A stretch of 64,000 nucleotides of DNA from Streptomyces sp. SCUT-3 (GCF_014083985.1 NZ_CP046907.1:4192501-4256500), one strand, 5' to 3'. Positions 1 to 9,079 are shown, counted from the stretch's first letter. Translations and numbers: made by a program. Notes: generated by a model from the letters alone, not told the origin.

Positions 1-1027
1 GTCCTTCGGCAACGCGGTCAACCCGCTGGACTGGATGGACGCCTACGGGTCCGACGCGGTCCGCTTCACCCTGGCCCGCGGCGCCAACCCCGGCACGGAC
101 GTGCCGATCGGCGAGGACTGGGTCCAGGGCTCGCGAAACTTCGCCAACAAGATCTGGAACGCCACCCGCTTCGCGCTGATGAACGGCGCCACCGTGGACG
201 GCCCGCTGCCGCCCGCGGCGGAGCTGAGCACGGCCGACCGCTGGATCCTGTCCCGGCTGAACGCCACCGTCGCCGAGGTGGACGCGTACTACGAGGACTA
301 CCAGTTCGCCAGGCTCTCGGACGCCCTGTTCCACTTCGCCTGGGACGAGGTCTTCGACTGGTACGTCGAGCTGTCCAAGACCACCCTGGCCAAGGGCGGG
401 GCGGCGGCCGACGCCTCGCGCCGCGTCCTGGGCGAGGTCCTGGACACCACGCTGCGCCTGCTGCACCCGGTGATGCCGTTCGTCACCGAGGAGCTGTGGA
501 CCGTGCTGACCGGACGCGAGTCCGTCGTCGTCGCCGAGTGGCCGTCCGCCGACGCCTCGCGCCGCGACGAGGCCGCCGAGAAGGAGATCGCCCTGCTCCA
601 GCAGGTCATCACCGAGGTGCGCCGGTTCCGCGCCGACCAGGGCCTCAAGCCCGGCCAGAAGGTCCCCGCCAGGCTCGTCCTGGACGGCACCGCCCTGACC
701 GAGCACGAGGACGCCATCCGCGCCCAGGCCCGCCTGACCGCCCCGGAGGACGGCTTCACCGCCACCGCCTCGCTGCCGGTCGCCGGCGCCACGGTCGAAC
801 TCGACCTGTCCGGCGCGATCGACGTCGCCGCCGAGCGCAAGCGCCTGGCCAAGGACCTCGCGCTGGCGGAGAAGGAGAAGGCCCAGGCCACCGCCAAGCT
901 CGGCAACGACGGCTTCCTGGCCAAGGCCCCCGAGCACGTCGTGGAGAAGATCCGCACGCGCCTGGCGGCCGCGGAGGCCGACATCGCCCGCATCACGGCC
1001 CAGCTGGAGTCCCTCCCGCAGGCCTGA
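1..1027 (+). CDS. valS: Valine-tRNA ligase, 3' part
   Basis: C-terminal part of valyl-tRNA synthetase, which charges tRNA-Val in the cytoplasm. The reading frame is open from base 2, so the gene begins upstream of the window. The first codons read SFGNAVNPLDW, so the window opens just inside the class I KMSKS loop; the catalytic Rossmann core and editing domain lie outside. What remains is the anticodon-binding helical domain (around NKIWNATRF and WYVELSK) and the C-terminal tRNA-binding coiled coil (about 60 residues before the stop, rich in Lys, Glu and Ala: AERKRLAKDLALAEKEKAQA). The stop TGA is at 1025-1027. A strong hairpin follows at once, so valS probably ends its own transcript. IleRS and LeuRS share the fold, but the C-terminal coiled coil is typical of ValRS and the position before folC is conserved in Streptomyces. 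Confidence 0.95.
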   Translation, partial: SFGNAVNPLDWMDAYGSDAVRFTLARGANPGTDVPIGEDWVQGSRNFANKIWNATRFALMNGATVDGPLPPAAELSTADRWILSRLNATVAEVDAYYEDYQFARLSDALFHFAWDEVFDWYVELSKTTLAKGGAAADASRRVLGEVLDTTLRLLHPVMPFVTEELWTVLTGRESVVVAEWPSADASRRDEAAEKEIALLQQVITEVRRFRADQGLKPGQKVPARLVLDGTALTEHEDAIRAQARLTAPEDGFTATASLPVAGATVELDLSGAIDVAAERKRLAKDLALAEKEKAQATAKLGNDGFLAKAPEHVVEKIRTRLAAAEADIARITAQLESLPQA

Positions 1028-1034
1028 CGCACCC

Positions 1035-1080
1035 CGCCGGAGGGCGGGCGGCGGCACTTGCCGACGCCCGCCCTCCGGCG
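1035..1080 (+). terminator. valS terminator hairpin
   Basis: Perfect 16-bp inverted repeat (arms 1035-1050 and 1065-1080, 14-nt loop) eight bases after the valS stop. There is no T tract, as is usual for Streptomyces terminators. Confidence 0.8.
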
Positions 1081-1126
1081 CACTCCGCCCCGGGTGGGGC
1101 GCGCCGCGCCGGGCCGCGCGCCTCCG

Positions 1127-1132
1127 TAGACT
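1127..1132 (+). promoter_or_regulatory. -10 element for leaderless folC mRNA
   Basis: TAGACT fits the TAnnnT -10 consensus and ends 7 nt before the folC GTG. No Shine-Dalgarno sequence lies in that gap. This spacing would put the transcription start at the start codon. Confidence 0.5.
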
Positions 1133-1139
1133 GGGCACC

Positions 1140-2660
1140 GTGAGCGAGCGCCCCAAGAACGACGAACCGTCGGACCGGCCGACGGACCCCTTCGACGAGA
1201 TCATCGCCTCCGAGGCGGACCGGGACCCCGACCTGGCGGTGATCGAGGCGGGCAGCCGCACCCTGCGGGCCCAGGCCGCCCCGGAGGCGGGCGACGACGC
1301 ACCGCGCCGCCCGCAGGACCCCGAGGTCGCCGCCGCCCTGCGCGAGGTCGAGGCCGAGCTCGCCGGCCGCTGGCCGGAGACGAAGCTGGAGCCCTCGCTG
1401 GACCGGATGACCGCGCTGATGGACATCCTGGGGGAGCCGCAGCGCGCCTACCCGGCGATCCACATCACCGGCACCAACGGCAAGACCAGCACCGCCCGGA
1501 TGATCGAGCAGCTGCTGCGCGCCTTCGACCTGCGCACCGGCCGCTACACCAGCCCGCACGTGCAGATGGTCACCGAGCGGATCAGCCTGGACGGCGCCCC
1601 GATCGACCCCGAGCGGTTCGTGGAGACCTACCGGGACATCGAGCCGTACGTCGGGATGGTGGACGCCTCCCAGCCGCACCGGATGTCGTTCTTCGAGGTG
1701 CTCACCGGCATGGCGTACGCGGCCTTCGCCGACGCACCGGTGGACGTGGCGGTCGTCGAGGTCGGCATGGGCGGCGGCTGGGACGCCACCAACGTGATCG
1801 ACGGCCAGGTCGCCGTGGTCACCCCGGTCGCCCTGGACCACACCGACCGGCTCGGGCAGACCCCGGGCGAGATCGCCGTGGAGAAGGCCGGGATCATCAA
1901 GGAGGGCGCGTCCGTCGTGCTGGCCCAGCAGCCGGTCGACGCCGCCCAGGCGCTGCTCAAGCACGCGGTCGAGGTGGACGCCACGGTGGCCCGCGAGGGC
2001 ATGGAGTTCGGCGTGCTGCAGCGCGAGGTGGCCGTCGGCGGGCAGCTGCTGACCCTGCGCGGCCTGGGCGGCGACTACGAGGACGTCTTCCTGCCGCTGC
2101 ACGGCGAGCACCAGGCGCACAACGCCGCGGTGGCGCTGGCGGCCGTGGAGTCGTTCTTCGGCGTCGGCCGGGACCGCAGCGAGGCGCTGGACGCCGACGT
2201 GGTCCGCCGGGCGTTCGCCTCGGCCTCCTCGCCGGGGCGGCTGGAGGTCGTGCGGCGCAGCCCGACCGTGCTGCTGGACGCGGCCCACAACCCGGCGGGC
2301 GCCCGGGCCGCCGCCGCGGCGGTCTCCGAGGCGTTCGGCTTCACCCGCCTGGTGGGTGTTGTCGGCACCAGCGCCGACAAGGACGTGCGCGGGCTGCTGG
2401 AGGCGTTCGAGCCGGTCCTCGCCGAGGTCGTGGTCACCCGGAACTCCACGCAGCGGGCGATGGACGCCGACGAGCTCGCGGCCCTGGCCGTCGAGGTGTT
2501 CGGCGCCGACCGCGTCCAGGTGGAGCCGCGGCTGGACGACGCCATCGAGGCCGCCGTCACGCTGGCCGAGGAGGAGGGCGAACTCGCCGGGGCGGGCGTG
2601 CTCGTCACCGGATCGGTGATCACGGTGGGCGAGGCCCGCCTGCTGCTGGGCAAGGAGTAA
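1140..2660 (+). CDS. folC: Bifunctional dihydrofolate/folylpolyglutamate synthase
   Basis: Mur-ligase-family enzyme that adds glutamate to dihydropteroate and then to folates using ATP. The 506-aa product has a 90-residue acidic, disordered N-terminal extension beyond the usual ~430-aa core. The P-loop ITGTNGKTSTAR sits near residue 110. The metal-binding motif VVEVGMGGGWDATNV and the KAGIIKEG lysine motif follow, and the C-terminal Rossmann-like domain contains DAAHNPAGARAAA. The GTG start at 1140 is chosen because a TAGACT -10 box sits 7 nt upstream and no ribosome binding site is visible, consistent with a leaderless mRNA. The stop is 7 nt before the next ATG, so folC and the DUF4233 gene form an operon. 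Identification is secure; the length of the N-terminal extension is the only uncertain point. Confidence 0.95.
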   Translation: MSERPKNDEPSDRPTDPFDEIIASEADRDPDLAVIEAGSRTLRAQAAPEAGDDAPRRPQDPEVAAALREVEAELAGRWPETKLEPSLDRMTALMDILGEPQRAYPAIHITGTNGKTSTARMIEQLLRAFDLRTGRYTSPHVQMVTERISLDGAPIDPERFVETYRDIEPYVGMVDASQPHRMSFFEVLTGMAYAAFADAPVDVAVVEVGMGGGWDATNVIDGQVAVVTPVALDHTDRLGQTPGEIAVEKAGIIKEGASVVLAQQPVDAAQALLKHAVEVDATVAREGMEFGVLQREVAVGGQLLTLRGLGGDYEDVFLPLHGEHQAHNAAVALAAVESFFGVGRDRSEALDADVVRRAFASASSPGRLEVVRRSPTVLLDAAHNPAGARAAAAAVSEAFGFTRLVGVVGTSADKDVRGLLEAFEPVLAEVVVTRNSTQRAMDADELAALAVEVFGADRVQVEPRLDDAIEAAVTLAEEEGELAGAGVLVTGSVITVGEARLLLGKE

Positions 2661-2667
2661 GAGGACC

Positions 2668-3012
2668 ATGCGAACCCTGTGCGCGAGCACCCTGATCGGC
2701 GAGTTCTTCGTCATCGGCTTCGCCGGACTGGTGGCCATGCAGCTGTCCGGCCTCCCGGCGGGCACGGTGTGGGCGGTGAGCGGCACGGCCATGGTGCTGT
2801 GCGTCCTGCTGTGCGGAGTGATCACCCGGCCCGGCGCGGTGGCCGCCGGATGGGTGCTGCAGGCGGCCCTGGTCGCGAGCGGTTTCGTCGTCCCTGCCAT
2901 GTTCTTCCTCGGCACGGTCTTCGCGGCCCTGTGGTGGGCGGCGGTGCACTACGGCCGGAAGGTCGACGCGATCAAGGCGGCCCGTGTGCAGGAGGCGGCG
3001 CCGACGGCGTAG
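2668..3012 (+). CDS. DUF4233 membrane protein
   Basis: A 114-aa integral membrane protein of the DUF4233 family, found next to folC in many actinobacteria. Hydrophobicity suggests three to four transmembrane helices spanning about residues 5-100 (IGEFFVIGFAGLVAMQL, AVSGTAMVLCVLLCGV, GWVLQAALVASGFVV, AMFFLGTVFAALWWAA), ending in a short basic and alanine-rich tail. The ATG at 2668 is preceded by GAGGA, and the end of folC (AAGGAG) may also help translation. It is transcribed with folC and precedes ndk. No catalytic motif is visible and the function is unknown. Confidence 0.9.
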   Translation: MRTLCASTLIGEFFVIGFAGLVAMQLSGLPAGTVWAVSGTAMVLCVLLCGVITRPGAVAAGWVLQAALVASGFVVPAMFFLGTVFAALWWAAVHYGRKVDAIKAARVQEAAPTA

Positions 3013-3041
3013 CCCCTGATCGCGGGGCGGAGGGGGACAGG

Positions 3042-3047
3042 TAGTGT
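3042..3047 (+). promoter_or_regulatory. Possible ndk -10 box
   Basis: TAGTGT fits TAnnnT and lies 65 nt before the ndk ATG. There is no clear -35, so this is a weak call. Confidence 0.3.
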
Positions 3048-3111
3048 CTGTTCCCCACCTTCCCCGTCACGCCGGCATCGGCGTGCCGCCGAGACCTCCA
3101 GGAGCCGCAGC

Positions 3112-3525
3112 ATGAGCCAGCGCACCCTCGTCCTCCTCAAGCCGGACGCGGTCCGTCGGGGCCTGATGGGCGAGATCATCGGCCGCATCGAGCGCAAGGC
3201 GAACTGGTCGATCACCGCCCTGGAACTGCGCACCCTGGACCGGGCCACCCTGGAGCAGCACTACGGCGAGCACGAGGGCAAGCCGTTCTACGAGCCGCTG
3301 GTCGCCTTCATGGAGTCCGGCCCGACCGCCGTGATGGTCGTCGAGGGCGAGCGGGTCGTCGAGGGCGTGCGCGCGCTGGCCGGCCCGACCGACCCGATCG
3401 CCGCCGCCCCCGGGAGCATCCGCGGGGACTTCGGCACCGTCGTGCGGGAGAACCTCGTCCACGCCTCGGACTCGGAGGAGTCCGCCGAGCGCGAGATCAA
3501 GCTGTTCTTCCCCGGCCGCGGCTGA
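3112..3525 (+). CDS. ndk: Nucleoside diphosphate kinase
   Basis: Transfers the gamma phosphate between nucleoside triphosphates and diphosphates through a phosphohistidine, balancing cytoplasmic NTP and dNTP pools. The 137-aa length is normal. The N-terminal TLVLLKPDAVRRGLMGEII is the family signature. The active-site motif NLVHASDS places the catalytic histidine at residue 117, and the Kpn-loop region follows AGPTDP. The ATG at 3112 is preceded by AGGAG at 3101-3105. A possible promoter lies in the gap after the DUF4233 gene, and a hairpin follows the stop, so ndk may be transcribed alone. Its place between folC and mreB is the standard Streptomyces order. Confidence 0.97.
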   Translation: MSQRTLVLLKPDAVRRGLMGEIIGRIERKANWSITALELRTLDRATLEQHYGEHEGKPFYEPLVAFMESGPTAVMVVEGERVVEGVRALAGPTDPIAAAPGSIRGDFGTVVRENLVHASDSEESAEREIKLFFPGRG

Positions 3526-3555
3526 CGCCTCCTCAAAGACCCTTCGAGGGAACCG

Positions 3556-3584
3556 GTGACGGCCGCCCCCGCGGCGGCCGTTAC
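3556..3584 (+). terminator. ndk terminator hairpin
   Basis: 12-bp arms 3556-3567 and 3573-3584 with one G-T wobble and a 5-nt loop, 30 nt after the ndk stop. Confidence 0.7.
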
Positions 3585-3691
3585 TCCAGGGGAACCAATC
3601 CTTCCGACACGGCGTCCACAATGCAGCGCACCATGGTGTTCGCACGGACAATGGTCGGTGGTACCGTCGGCGCCCCTCGCGCGGGTCTCGC

Positions 3692-3697
3692 TACGAT
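3692..3697 (+). promoter_or_regulatory. Possible mreB -10 box
   Basis: TACGAT fits TAnnnT and would leave a leader of about 80 nt before mreB. The -35 is not obvious. The gap 3585-3783 holds no gene. Confidence 0.3.
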
Positions 3698-3783
3698 GAA
3701 GCACAGGCTGCCGTCGGAGCACTGCCCGTCCCGTACACACCGCCGTCCTCACCGCTCGAGCTCGGGAAGGCTTTCGTATATCC

Positions 3784-4815
3784 ATGGCGAACAACATGTC
3801 GTTCATCGGCCGTGACATGGCTGTCGACCTCGGGACCGCCAACACGCTGGTGTACGTCAGGGGTCGCGGGATCGTCCTCAACGAACCCTCCGTGGTCGCC
3901 ATCAACACCAACACCGGCGGGATCCTCGCGGTGGGCGCCGAGGCGAAGAAGATGATCGGCCGGACCCCCGGCAACATCGTCGCGGTCCGTCCCCTCAAGG
4001 ACGGCGTGATCGCGGACTTCGAGATCACCGAGCGCATGCTCCGGTACTTCATCCTGAAGATCCACAAGCGCCGCTACCTCGCCCGCCCGCGGGTCGTGGT
4101 CTGCGTGCCCTCCGGCATCACCGGCGTCGAGCGCCGCGCCGTGATCGAGGCGTCCACGCAGGCCGGCGCCCGCCAGGTGCACATCATCGAGGAGCCGATG
4201 GCCGCGGCCATCGGCGCCGGGCTCCCGGTCCACGAGGCCACCGGCAACATGGTGGTGGACATCGGCGGCGGCACGACCGAGGTGGCCGTGATCTCCCTCG
4301 GCGGGATCGTGACCGCGCAGTCGATCAGGGTGGCCGGCGACGAGCTGGACAACGCGATCATCCAGCACATCAAGAAGGAGTACTCGCTCCTCCTCGGCGA
4401 GCGCTCGGCCGAACACATCAAGATCACCATCGGCTCGGCCTTCGACCTCGGCGAGGAGGAGCACGCCGAGATCCGCGGCCGGGACCTGGTCAGCGGCCTG
4501 CCCAAGACCGTGGTGATCTCCGCGACCGAGGTCCGCAAGGCCATCGAGGAGCCGGTCAACTCGATCGTGGACGCGGTCAAGACCACCCTCGACAAGTGCC
4601 CGCCCGAGCTGTCCGGCGACATCATGGACCGCGGCATCGTGCTCACCGGCGGCGGCGCCATGCTGCGCGGCCTCGACGAGCGGCTGCGCCGCGAGACCGG
4701 GATGCCGATCCACATCGCCGAGGACCCGCTGGACTCCGTGGCCCTGGGCTCCGGCAAGTGCGTCGAGGAGTTCGAGGCCCTCCAGCAGGTGCTGGACTCC
4801 CAGCCGCGCCGCTAG
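3784..4815 (+). CDS. mreB: Rod-shape actin homologue MreB
   Basis: Bacterial actin that forms membrane-bound filaments. In Streptomyces it acts mainly in spore-wall synthesis rather than hyphal elongation. The 343-aa length is typical. The ATPase motifs are all visible: phosphate-1 [11 protein letters not shown] near residue 16, phosphate-2 [13 protein letters not shown] near residue 160, and the adenosine motif [15 protein letters not shown] near residue 285. The N-terminal [18 protein letters not shown] is characteristic. The ATG at 3784 has GGAAGG 13 nt upstream; an alternative ATG lies at 3796. It heads the mreB-mreC-mreD-pbp2-rodA cluster but is separated from mreC by 153 bases containing a hairpin, so part of its transcription may stop before mreC. 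Confidence 0.98.
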   Translation: MANNMSFIGRDMAVDLGTANTLVYVRGRGIVLNEPSVVAINTNTGGILAVGAEAKKMIGRTPGNIVAVRPLKDGVIADFEITERMLRYFILKIHKRRYLARPRVVVCVPSGITGVERRAVIEASTQAGARQVHIIEEPMAAAIGAGLPVHEATGNMVVDIGGGTTEVAVISLGGIVTAQSIRVAGDELDNAIIQHIKKEYSLLLGERSAEHIKITIGSAFDLGEEEHAEIRGRDLVSGLPKTVVISATEVRKAIEEPVNSIVDAVKTTLDKCPPELSGDIMDRGIVLTGGGAMLRGLDERLRRETGMPIHIAEDPLDSVALGSGKCVEEFEALQQVLDSQPRR

Positions 4816-4832
4816 TCCCGGCGCGGCAGACC

Positions 4833-4868
4833 GTACGGCCGGCCGCCCCCGCGGGTGGCCGGCCGCAC
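4833..4868 (+). terminator. Hairpin between mreB and mreC
   Basis: Inverted repeat with core arms 4836-4844 and 4857-4865, extended outward with one mismatch. It could reduce read-through from mreB into mreCD-pbp2-rodA and so give MreB in excess. Confidence 0.5.
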
Positions 4869-4968
4869 GTCATGTCACTCCTGCGGGTGATTTTCCCCGC
4901 CCGGCCCCGGAACTGCCCGGGGCACCCTGCAACCGCCAGGTCCTACCGAGGAAGGCATTGCCGCGAAC

Positions 4969-6108
4969 GTGAGGGACACACGAGAGAGCCGGTTGCTGTT
5001 GGTGCTGCTGGTCGCCATCGCGTTCGCCCTGATCACCGTGGACATCAGAGGCGGTGAGAAGTCCCCCCTCGACGGTGCGCGGCACGTCGCCGCCTCGGTG
5101 TTCGGGCCGGTGGAGAAGGGTATGGCGGCCGCGGTCGACCCGGTCGGCAACGTGATCGGCGCGGTCCGCGAGGCGGGCTCGCGCGACACGCAGATCAGCC
5201 GGCTCGAGCGGGAGAACGCCGAGCTGAAGCAGAAGCTGGCGGCCGAGGGCTCGTCCACGGGCCGGGCGGCCGAGCTGGACAGGCTGCTGGGCACCGCCGG
5301 CGCGGGCCAGTACCGCATCAAGGCCGCCGAGGTCATCGCCATCGGACCGGCCCAGGGCTTCTCCTGGACCGTCACGATCGACATCGGCAGCGAGGACGGC
5401 ATCGCCCGCGACATGACGGTGATCAACGGCGACGGACTCGTCGGCCGCGTCACCACCGTCGGCCCCTCCACGTCCACCGTCCTGCTCGCCAACGACCCCG
5501 ACTTCACCGTCGGCACCCGGATGGAGGGGACGAAGGAGCTCGGCTTCGCCACCGGCCAGGGCGACCGGCCGCTGCGCGTCCAGCTGCTCAACGGCAAGGC
5601 GAAGGTGAAGAAGGGCGACCGGCTGGTCACCTTCGGCTCCCAGGGCGACAAGCCGTTCGTCCCCGGCGTCCCGGTTGGCAGGGTCGTCCGGGCCGACTCG
5701 GCGGCCGGGGAGCTCACCCGCACCGTGCAGGTCGAGCCGTTCGTCGGCTTCACCAAGCTCGACGTCGTCGGGGTCGTCGTCCAGGCGCCGCGCGAGGACC
5801 CGCGCGACAGCGTCCTGCCGGACAAGCCGGAGAAGAAGCGGCCGGCCCCCGTGAAGAAGCCCGCCCCCGAGGCGACCCGCCCGGGCGAGGAGGACGGCCC
5901 CGGCGCCGCCGCCAGCCCCGGGACGGGCCCCGGCGACGGCACGGACCCCGACCCCGACCCCGGCACCGGCACGGAACCCGGTCCGGGCACCGGTCCCGGC
6001 ACCGGGACCGACCCGGGCACCGGAACCGACCCCGGGACCGACCCCGGGACCGATCCCGGAACCGGGACCGGAACCGACACCCCGCCCGCGACCGACACCA
6101 GGAACTGA
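4969..6108 (+). CDS. mreC: Rod-shape protein MreC with repetitive Gly-Thr-Asp-Pro tail
   Basis: Membrane-anchored periplasmic scaffold linking MreB/MreD to PBP2 and RodA. The 379-aa protein has a short cytoplasmic N-terminus, one transmembrane helix at about residues 8-26, a coiled coil at about 65-95 (ISRLERENAELKQKLAAE), and the MreC beta domain to about 265, including DMTVINGDGLVGRV. The last 110 residues are an unusual low-complexity tail: a Lys/Pro segment, then repeats of GTDPGTGTDPG type. This tail is extracytoplasmic and absent from the well-studied MreC proteins. The GTG at 4969 has GAGGAAGG at 4948-4955. mreD follows after 2 bases, so translation is probably coupled. Confidence 0.95.
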   Translation: MRDTRESRLLLVLLVAIAFALITVDIRGGEKSPLDGARHVAASVFGPVEKGMAAAVDPVGNVIGAVREAGSRDTQISRLERENAELKQKLAAEGSSTGRAAELDRLLGTAGAGQYRIKAAEVIAIGPAQGFSWTVTIDIGSEDGIARDMTVINGDGLVGRVTTVGPSTSTVLLANDPDFTVGTRMEGTKELGFATGQGDRPLRVQLLNGKAKVKKGDRLVTFGSQGDKPFVPGVPVGRVVRADSAAGELTRTVQVEPFVGFTKLDVVGVVVQAPREDPRDSVLPDKPEKKRPAPVKKPAPEATRPGEEDGPGAAASPGTGPGDGTDPDPDPGTGTEPGPGTGPGTGTDPGTGTDPGTDPGTDPGTGTGTDTPPATDTRN

Positions 6109-6110
6109 CG

Positions 6111-6761
6111 ATGCGTCTGAACCGTGTCCTGCTCTCCGCCGTGCTCATCGTCGTCGCACTGGTCGTCCAGGTGAGCGTGCTGGCCCGGCTCCAGCTGCCC
6201 GGGGCGGTTCCCGACCTGCTGCTGATGGTCGTCCTCGGCCTGGCCCTGACCTACGGTCACACCGGCGGTGCCCTGGTCGGTTTCGCCGCCGGGCTGCTCG
6301 CCGACCTCGCCCCTCCCGCCGACCACGCGGTGGGCCGCTACGCGCTGGTGCTGTGCGTCGTCGGCTACCTCGCCGGGCTGGCCAAGCCCGAGAGCGGGCA
6401 GCCGCGCACGGCCGCCGGCCCCATGCTCGTGGTGGCCGCCGCCGCCCTGGCCAGCACCCTGCTGTACGCGGGCGTCGGCGCCCTCGTCGGTGACACCGCG
6501 GCCCGGCAGGTGGGCCTGGCCAAGCTGCTGTTCACCGCCACCCTGTACGACCTGCTGCTCGCGCCGTTCACGGTGCCGTGGATCCTGGCGCTGGCCAGGA
6601 AGCTCGAACACGACCCGGTGTCCGGGGACAGCGGTCCCTCCGGGGACCTCTACCGGGGCCTGGGCACCGGCATCTCCGGGTTCGGCCGGGCCCGCGGCGG
6701 GCTGCTGGGCCGGGTCGGCAGCCAGCGGGGCGGCTTCCTCGGGAGGTCGGCGAAGCGATGA
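6111..6761 (+). CDS. mreD: Rod-shape membrane protein MreD
   Basis: Small polytopic membrane partner of MreC in the elongation complex. The 216-aa product has about five hydrophobic segments (VLLSAVLIVVALVVQVSVLA; LLLMVVLGLALTYGHTGGALV; YALVLCVVGYLAGLA; MLVVVAAAALASTLLYAGVGA; LLLAPFTVPWILALA) followed by a Gly/Arg-rich cytoplasmic tail of about 45 residues. The ATG is 2 nt after the mreC stop. Its TGA overlaps the pbp2 start as ATGA, so mreC, mreD and pbp2 are one translationally coupled unit. MreD proteins diverge strongly in sequence, so the identification rests on topology and position. Confidence 0.93.
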   Translation: MRLNRVLLSAVLIVVALVVQVSVLARLQLPGAVPDLLLMVVLGLALTYGHTGGALVGFAAGLLADLAPPADHAVGRYALVLCVVGYLAGLAKPESGQPRTAAGPMLVVAAAALASTLLYAGVGALVGDTAARQVGLAKLLFTATLYDLLLAPFTVPWILALARKLEHDPVSGDSGPSGDLYRGLGTGISGFGRARGGLLGRVGSQRGGFLGRSAKR

Positions 6762-9079
6762 GCAACATCCCCGAGACCGGACGGACCACGCGGGTCACCA
6801 TCCGCCTGGTCGTCCTGCAGATCCTCGTGCTGTCCCTGCTGCTGACCCTCGGCGGGCGGCTGTGGTACCTGCAGATCCGCAACGGCGACGAGTACACCCA
6901 GGAAGCGGCGAGCAACCACGTCCAGGAGGTCGTCACACCGGCGACCCGCGGCTCCGTGCTCGACGCCAACGGCGTGCCGCTCGCCGACAACGAGACGCGG
7001 CTCGTCGTCTCGGTCAGCCGCACCGAGATGCTCAAGCAGAAGGACGACGGCGAGGCCGTCCTCGGCCGCCTGGCCGAGGTCCTGGGGATGAAGCCGAAGG
7101 AGGTCACCGACCGGGTGCGGCTGTGCAACGCGGAGACCCCGCAGCCGTGCTGGAACGGCTCCCCGTACCAGCCGATCCCGATCACCGACGAGGCCACCAC
7201 CCAGCAGGCACTGCAGATCATGGAGCGCCGCGAGGACTTCCCCGGCATCACCGCCGAGCCCACCGCCGTGCGCCGCTACCCGGCGCCGGGCGGGGCGCAG
7301 ACCTCCCAGGTCCTCGGCTACCTCTCCCCGGTGACCGACGAGGAGATCACCGAGAGCGAGAAGCCCGGCAGGACCCCGCTGCTGCGCTCCGACCAGGTCG
7401 GCCGCTCCGGCCTGGAGCGCACCTACGACGAGGAACTGCGCGGGCGGGCGGGCATCACCCGCTACCAGGTGGACAACCTCGGCCGGGTCATCGGCAACGC
7501 CGGGGACACCCCGGCGAGGGCCGGCTCCACCGTGGTCACCAGCATCGACTCGCGCGTGCAGGCCATAGCGGAGAGGGAGCTCCTGGCGGCCATGAAGGAG
7601 GCCCGCAAGGCCCACGACCGCAACACGGGCCGCAACTACGAGGCGGACGCCGGCGCGATCGTGGTGATGGAGTCGAGGACCGGCCGGGTCGTCGCCATGG
7701 CGAGCAACCCCGACTACGACCCCAACGCCTGGGTCGGCGGGATCTCCGCCAAGGACTACGCGAAGCTCACCGGCAAGGACTCCAACTACCCGCTGCTGAA
7801 CCGGGCGATCCAGGGCCAGGCGGCGCCCGGCTCGATCTTCAAGGTGGTCTCCTCGGCCGCCGCGGTGCGGGCCGGCCACCCCTTCGACGGCAACTACAAC
7901 TGCCCCAGCTCCTTCAACATCGGCGGGCAGGTCTTCAAGAACTTCGAGTCCCAGAGCCACGGCGTCATCGACCTCGGCCGGGCGCTGGAGGTCTCCTGCG
8001 ACACCGTCTACTACGACCTCGCCTACAAGGAGTGGCTCAAGGACGGCGGCAACAACCCGAAGAAGAAGACCGCGGACTGGTTCTACCGCACCGCCCACGA
8101 CTTCGGCCTGGGCGAGGAGACCGGCATCGACCTGCCCAACGAGGTCCCCGGCCGCGTCCCCGACCGGAAGTGGAAGAAGGACTACTGGGAGGCCAACAAG
8201 GACGCCTGGTGCAAGCAGGCCAAGAGCGACGCCAAGGACTACGTCACCCAGATCGCGCGGGAGAACTGCGCCGAGGGCTTCAAGATGCGCGCCGGTGACT
8301 CCGTCAACTACTCCATCGGGCAGGGCGACACCCTCGTCACCCCGATCCAGATGGCCACCATCTACGCGGCCATCAGCAACGGCGGCACGCTCTACGAGCC
8401 CACCGTCGGCAAGGCGATCATCAGCCCCGACGGGAAGAAGGTGAAGCAGATCCGGCCGAAGGCCAAGGACCGGCTGCCCATGGACCGCGCCACCTTGAAG
8501 GTCATGGACAAGGCGCTGGAGGGCGTCGCCACCCGGGGCACCGCGGCCTGGCGTTTCGGGGGCTGGCCCCAGGACGAGATCCCGATGCACGCCAAGACCG
8601 GCACCGCCGAGGTCTACGGCAAGCAGACCACCTCGTGGTTCGCCACCTACACCGAGGACTACTCGATCGTCATGACGATCTCCCAGGGCGGCACCGGCTC
8701 CGGGGCCTCCGGCCCGGCCGTGCGCAAGATCTACGACGCGCTCTACGGCGTCCAGGAGGACGGGAAGATCGACCGGAAGAAGGCACTGCTGCCCGAGCCG
8801 AAGGCGGAACTGCCGAAGATCAACGCCGACGGCAGCATCGAGCCGGACCCCTCCGCCACCAAGGCCCCGCCGACCGCATCCCCCTCGCCGAGCGCGTCGG
8901 CAGTCCCGGCCGCGCTCACCGCGCCGGCCCCGGGCGCCGCCCCGGCGCCGACTGCCTTCGCCGGAGCCCCGCTGCCCGGCGGCGCAGCCGCGGGGGGCCC
9001 GTCCACGGTGTGGGCGGCCCGGCCGCCCGAGCGGCCCGACCCGTGGGCCGCCCCCCGGCAGCCCGGGAGCGCGGCATGA
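6758..9079 (+). CDS. mrdA: Penicillin-binding protein 2 (class B transpeptidase)
   Basis: Monofunctional DD-transpeptidase that cross-links peptidoglycan made by the adjacent RodA; anchored in the membrane and acting outside. The 773-aa protein has a transmembrane helix near residues 15-40, the PBP dimerization domain, and the transpeptidase domain with S359-IFK (SxxK), SCD at 413-415 and K613-TG. After about residue 690 comes an Ala/Pro-rich, low-complexity tail of some 80 residues not needed for the fold. The start is the ATG at 6758 that overlaps the mreD stop (ATGA). An open frame extends further upstream but only inside mreD. The stop overlaps the rodA start in the same way. The S. coelicolor counterpart takes part in spore-wall synthesis. 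Confidence 0.95.
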   Translation: MSNIPETGRTTRVTIRLVVLQILVLSLLLTLGGRLWYLQIRNGDEYTQEAASNHVQEVVTPATRGSVLDANGVPLADNETRLVVSVSRTEMLKQKDDGEAVLGRLAEVLGMKPKEVTDRVRLCNAETPQPCWNGSPYQPIPITDEATTQQALQIMERREDFPGITAEPTAVRRYPAPGGAQTSQVLGYLSPVTDEEITESEKPGRTPLLRSDQVGRSGLERTYDEELRGRAGITRYQVDNLGRVIGNAGDTPARAGSTVVTSIDSRVQAIAERELLAAMKEARKAHDRNTGRNYEADAGAIVVMESRTGRVVAMASNPDYDPNAWVGGISAKDYAKLTGKDSNYPLLNRAIQGQAAPGSIFKVVSSAAAVRAGHPFDGNYNCPSSFNIGGQVFKNFESQSHGVIDLGRALEVSCDTVYYDLAYKEWLKDGGNNPKKKTADWFYRTAHDFGLGEETGIDLPNEVPGRVPDRKWKKDYWEANKDAWCKQAKSDAKDYVTQIARENCAEGFKMRAGDSVNYSIGQGDTLVTPIQMATIYAAISNGGTLYEPTVGKAIISPDGKKVKQIRPKAKDRLPMDRATLKVMDKALEGVATRGTAAWRFGGWPQDEIPMHAKTGTAEVYGKQTTSWFATYTEDYSIVMTISQGGTGSGASGPAVRKIYDALYGVQEDGKIDRKKALLPEPKAELPKINADGSIEPDPSATKAPPTASPSPSASAVPAALTAPAPGAAPAPTAFAGAPLPGGAAAGGPSTVWAARPPERPDPWAAPRQPGSAA

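Noticed and set aside
3621-3815. 64-codon frame upstream of mreB
   Set aside because: Overlaps the mreB start in another frame, has poor third-position G/C and no homologous pattern.
6578-6757. Longer N-terminus for PBP2
   Set aside because: The extension lies wholly inside mreD and lacks a start signal; the ATGA overlap at 6758 fits the operon.
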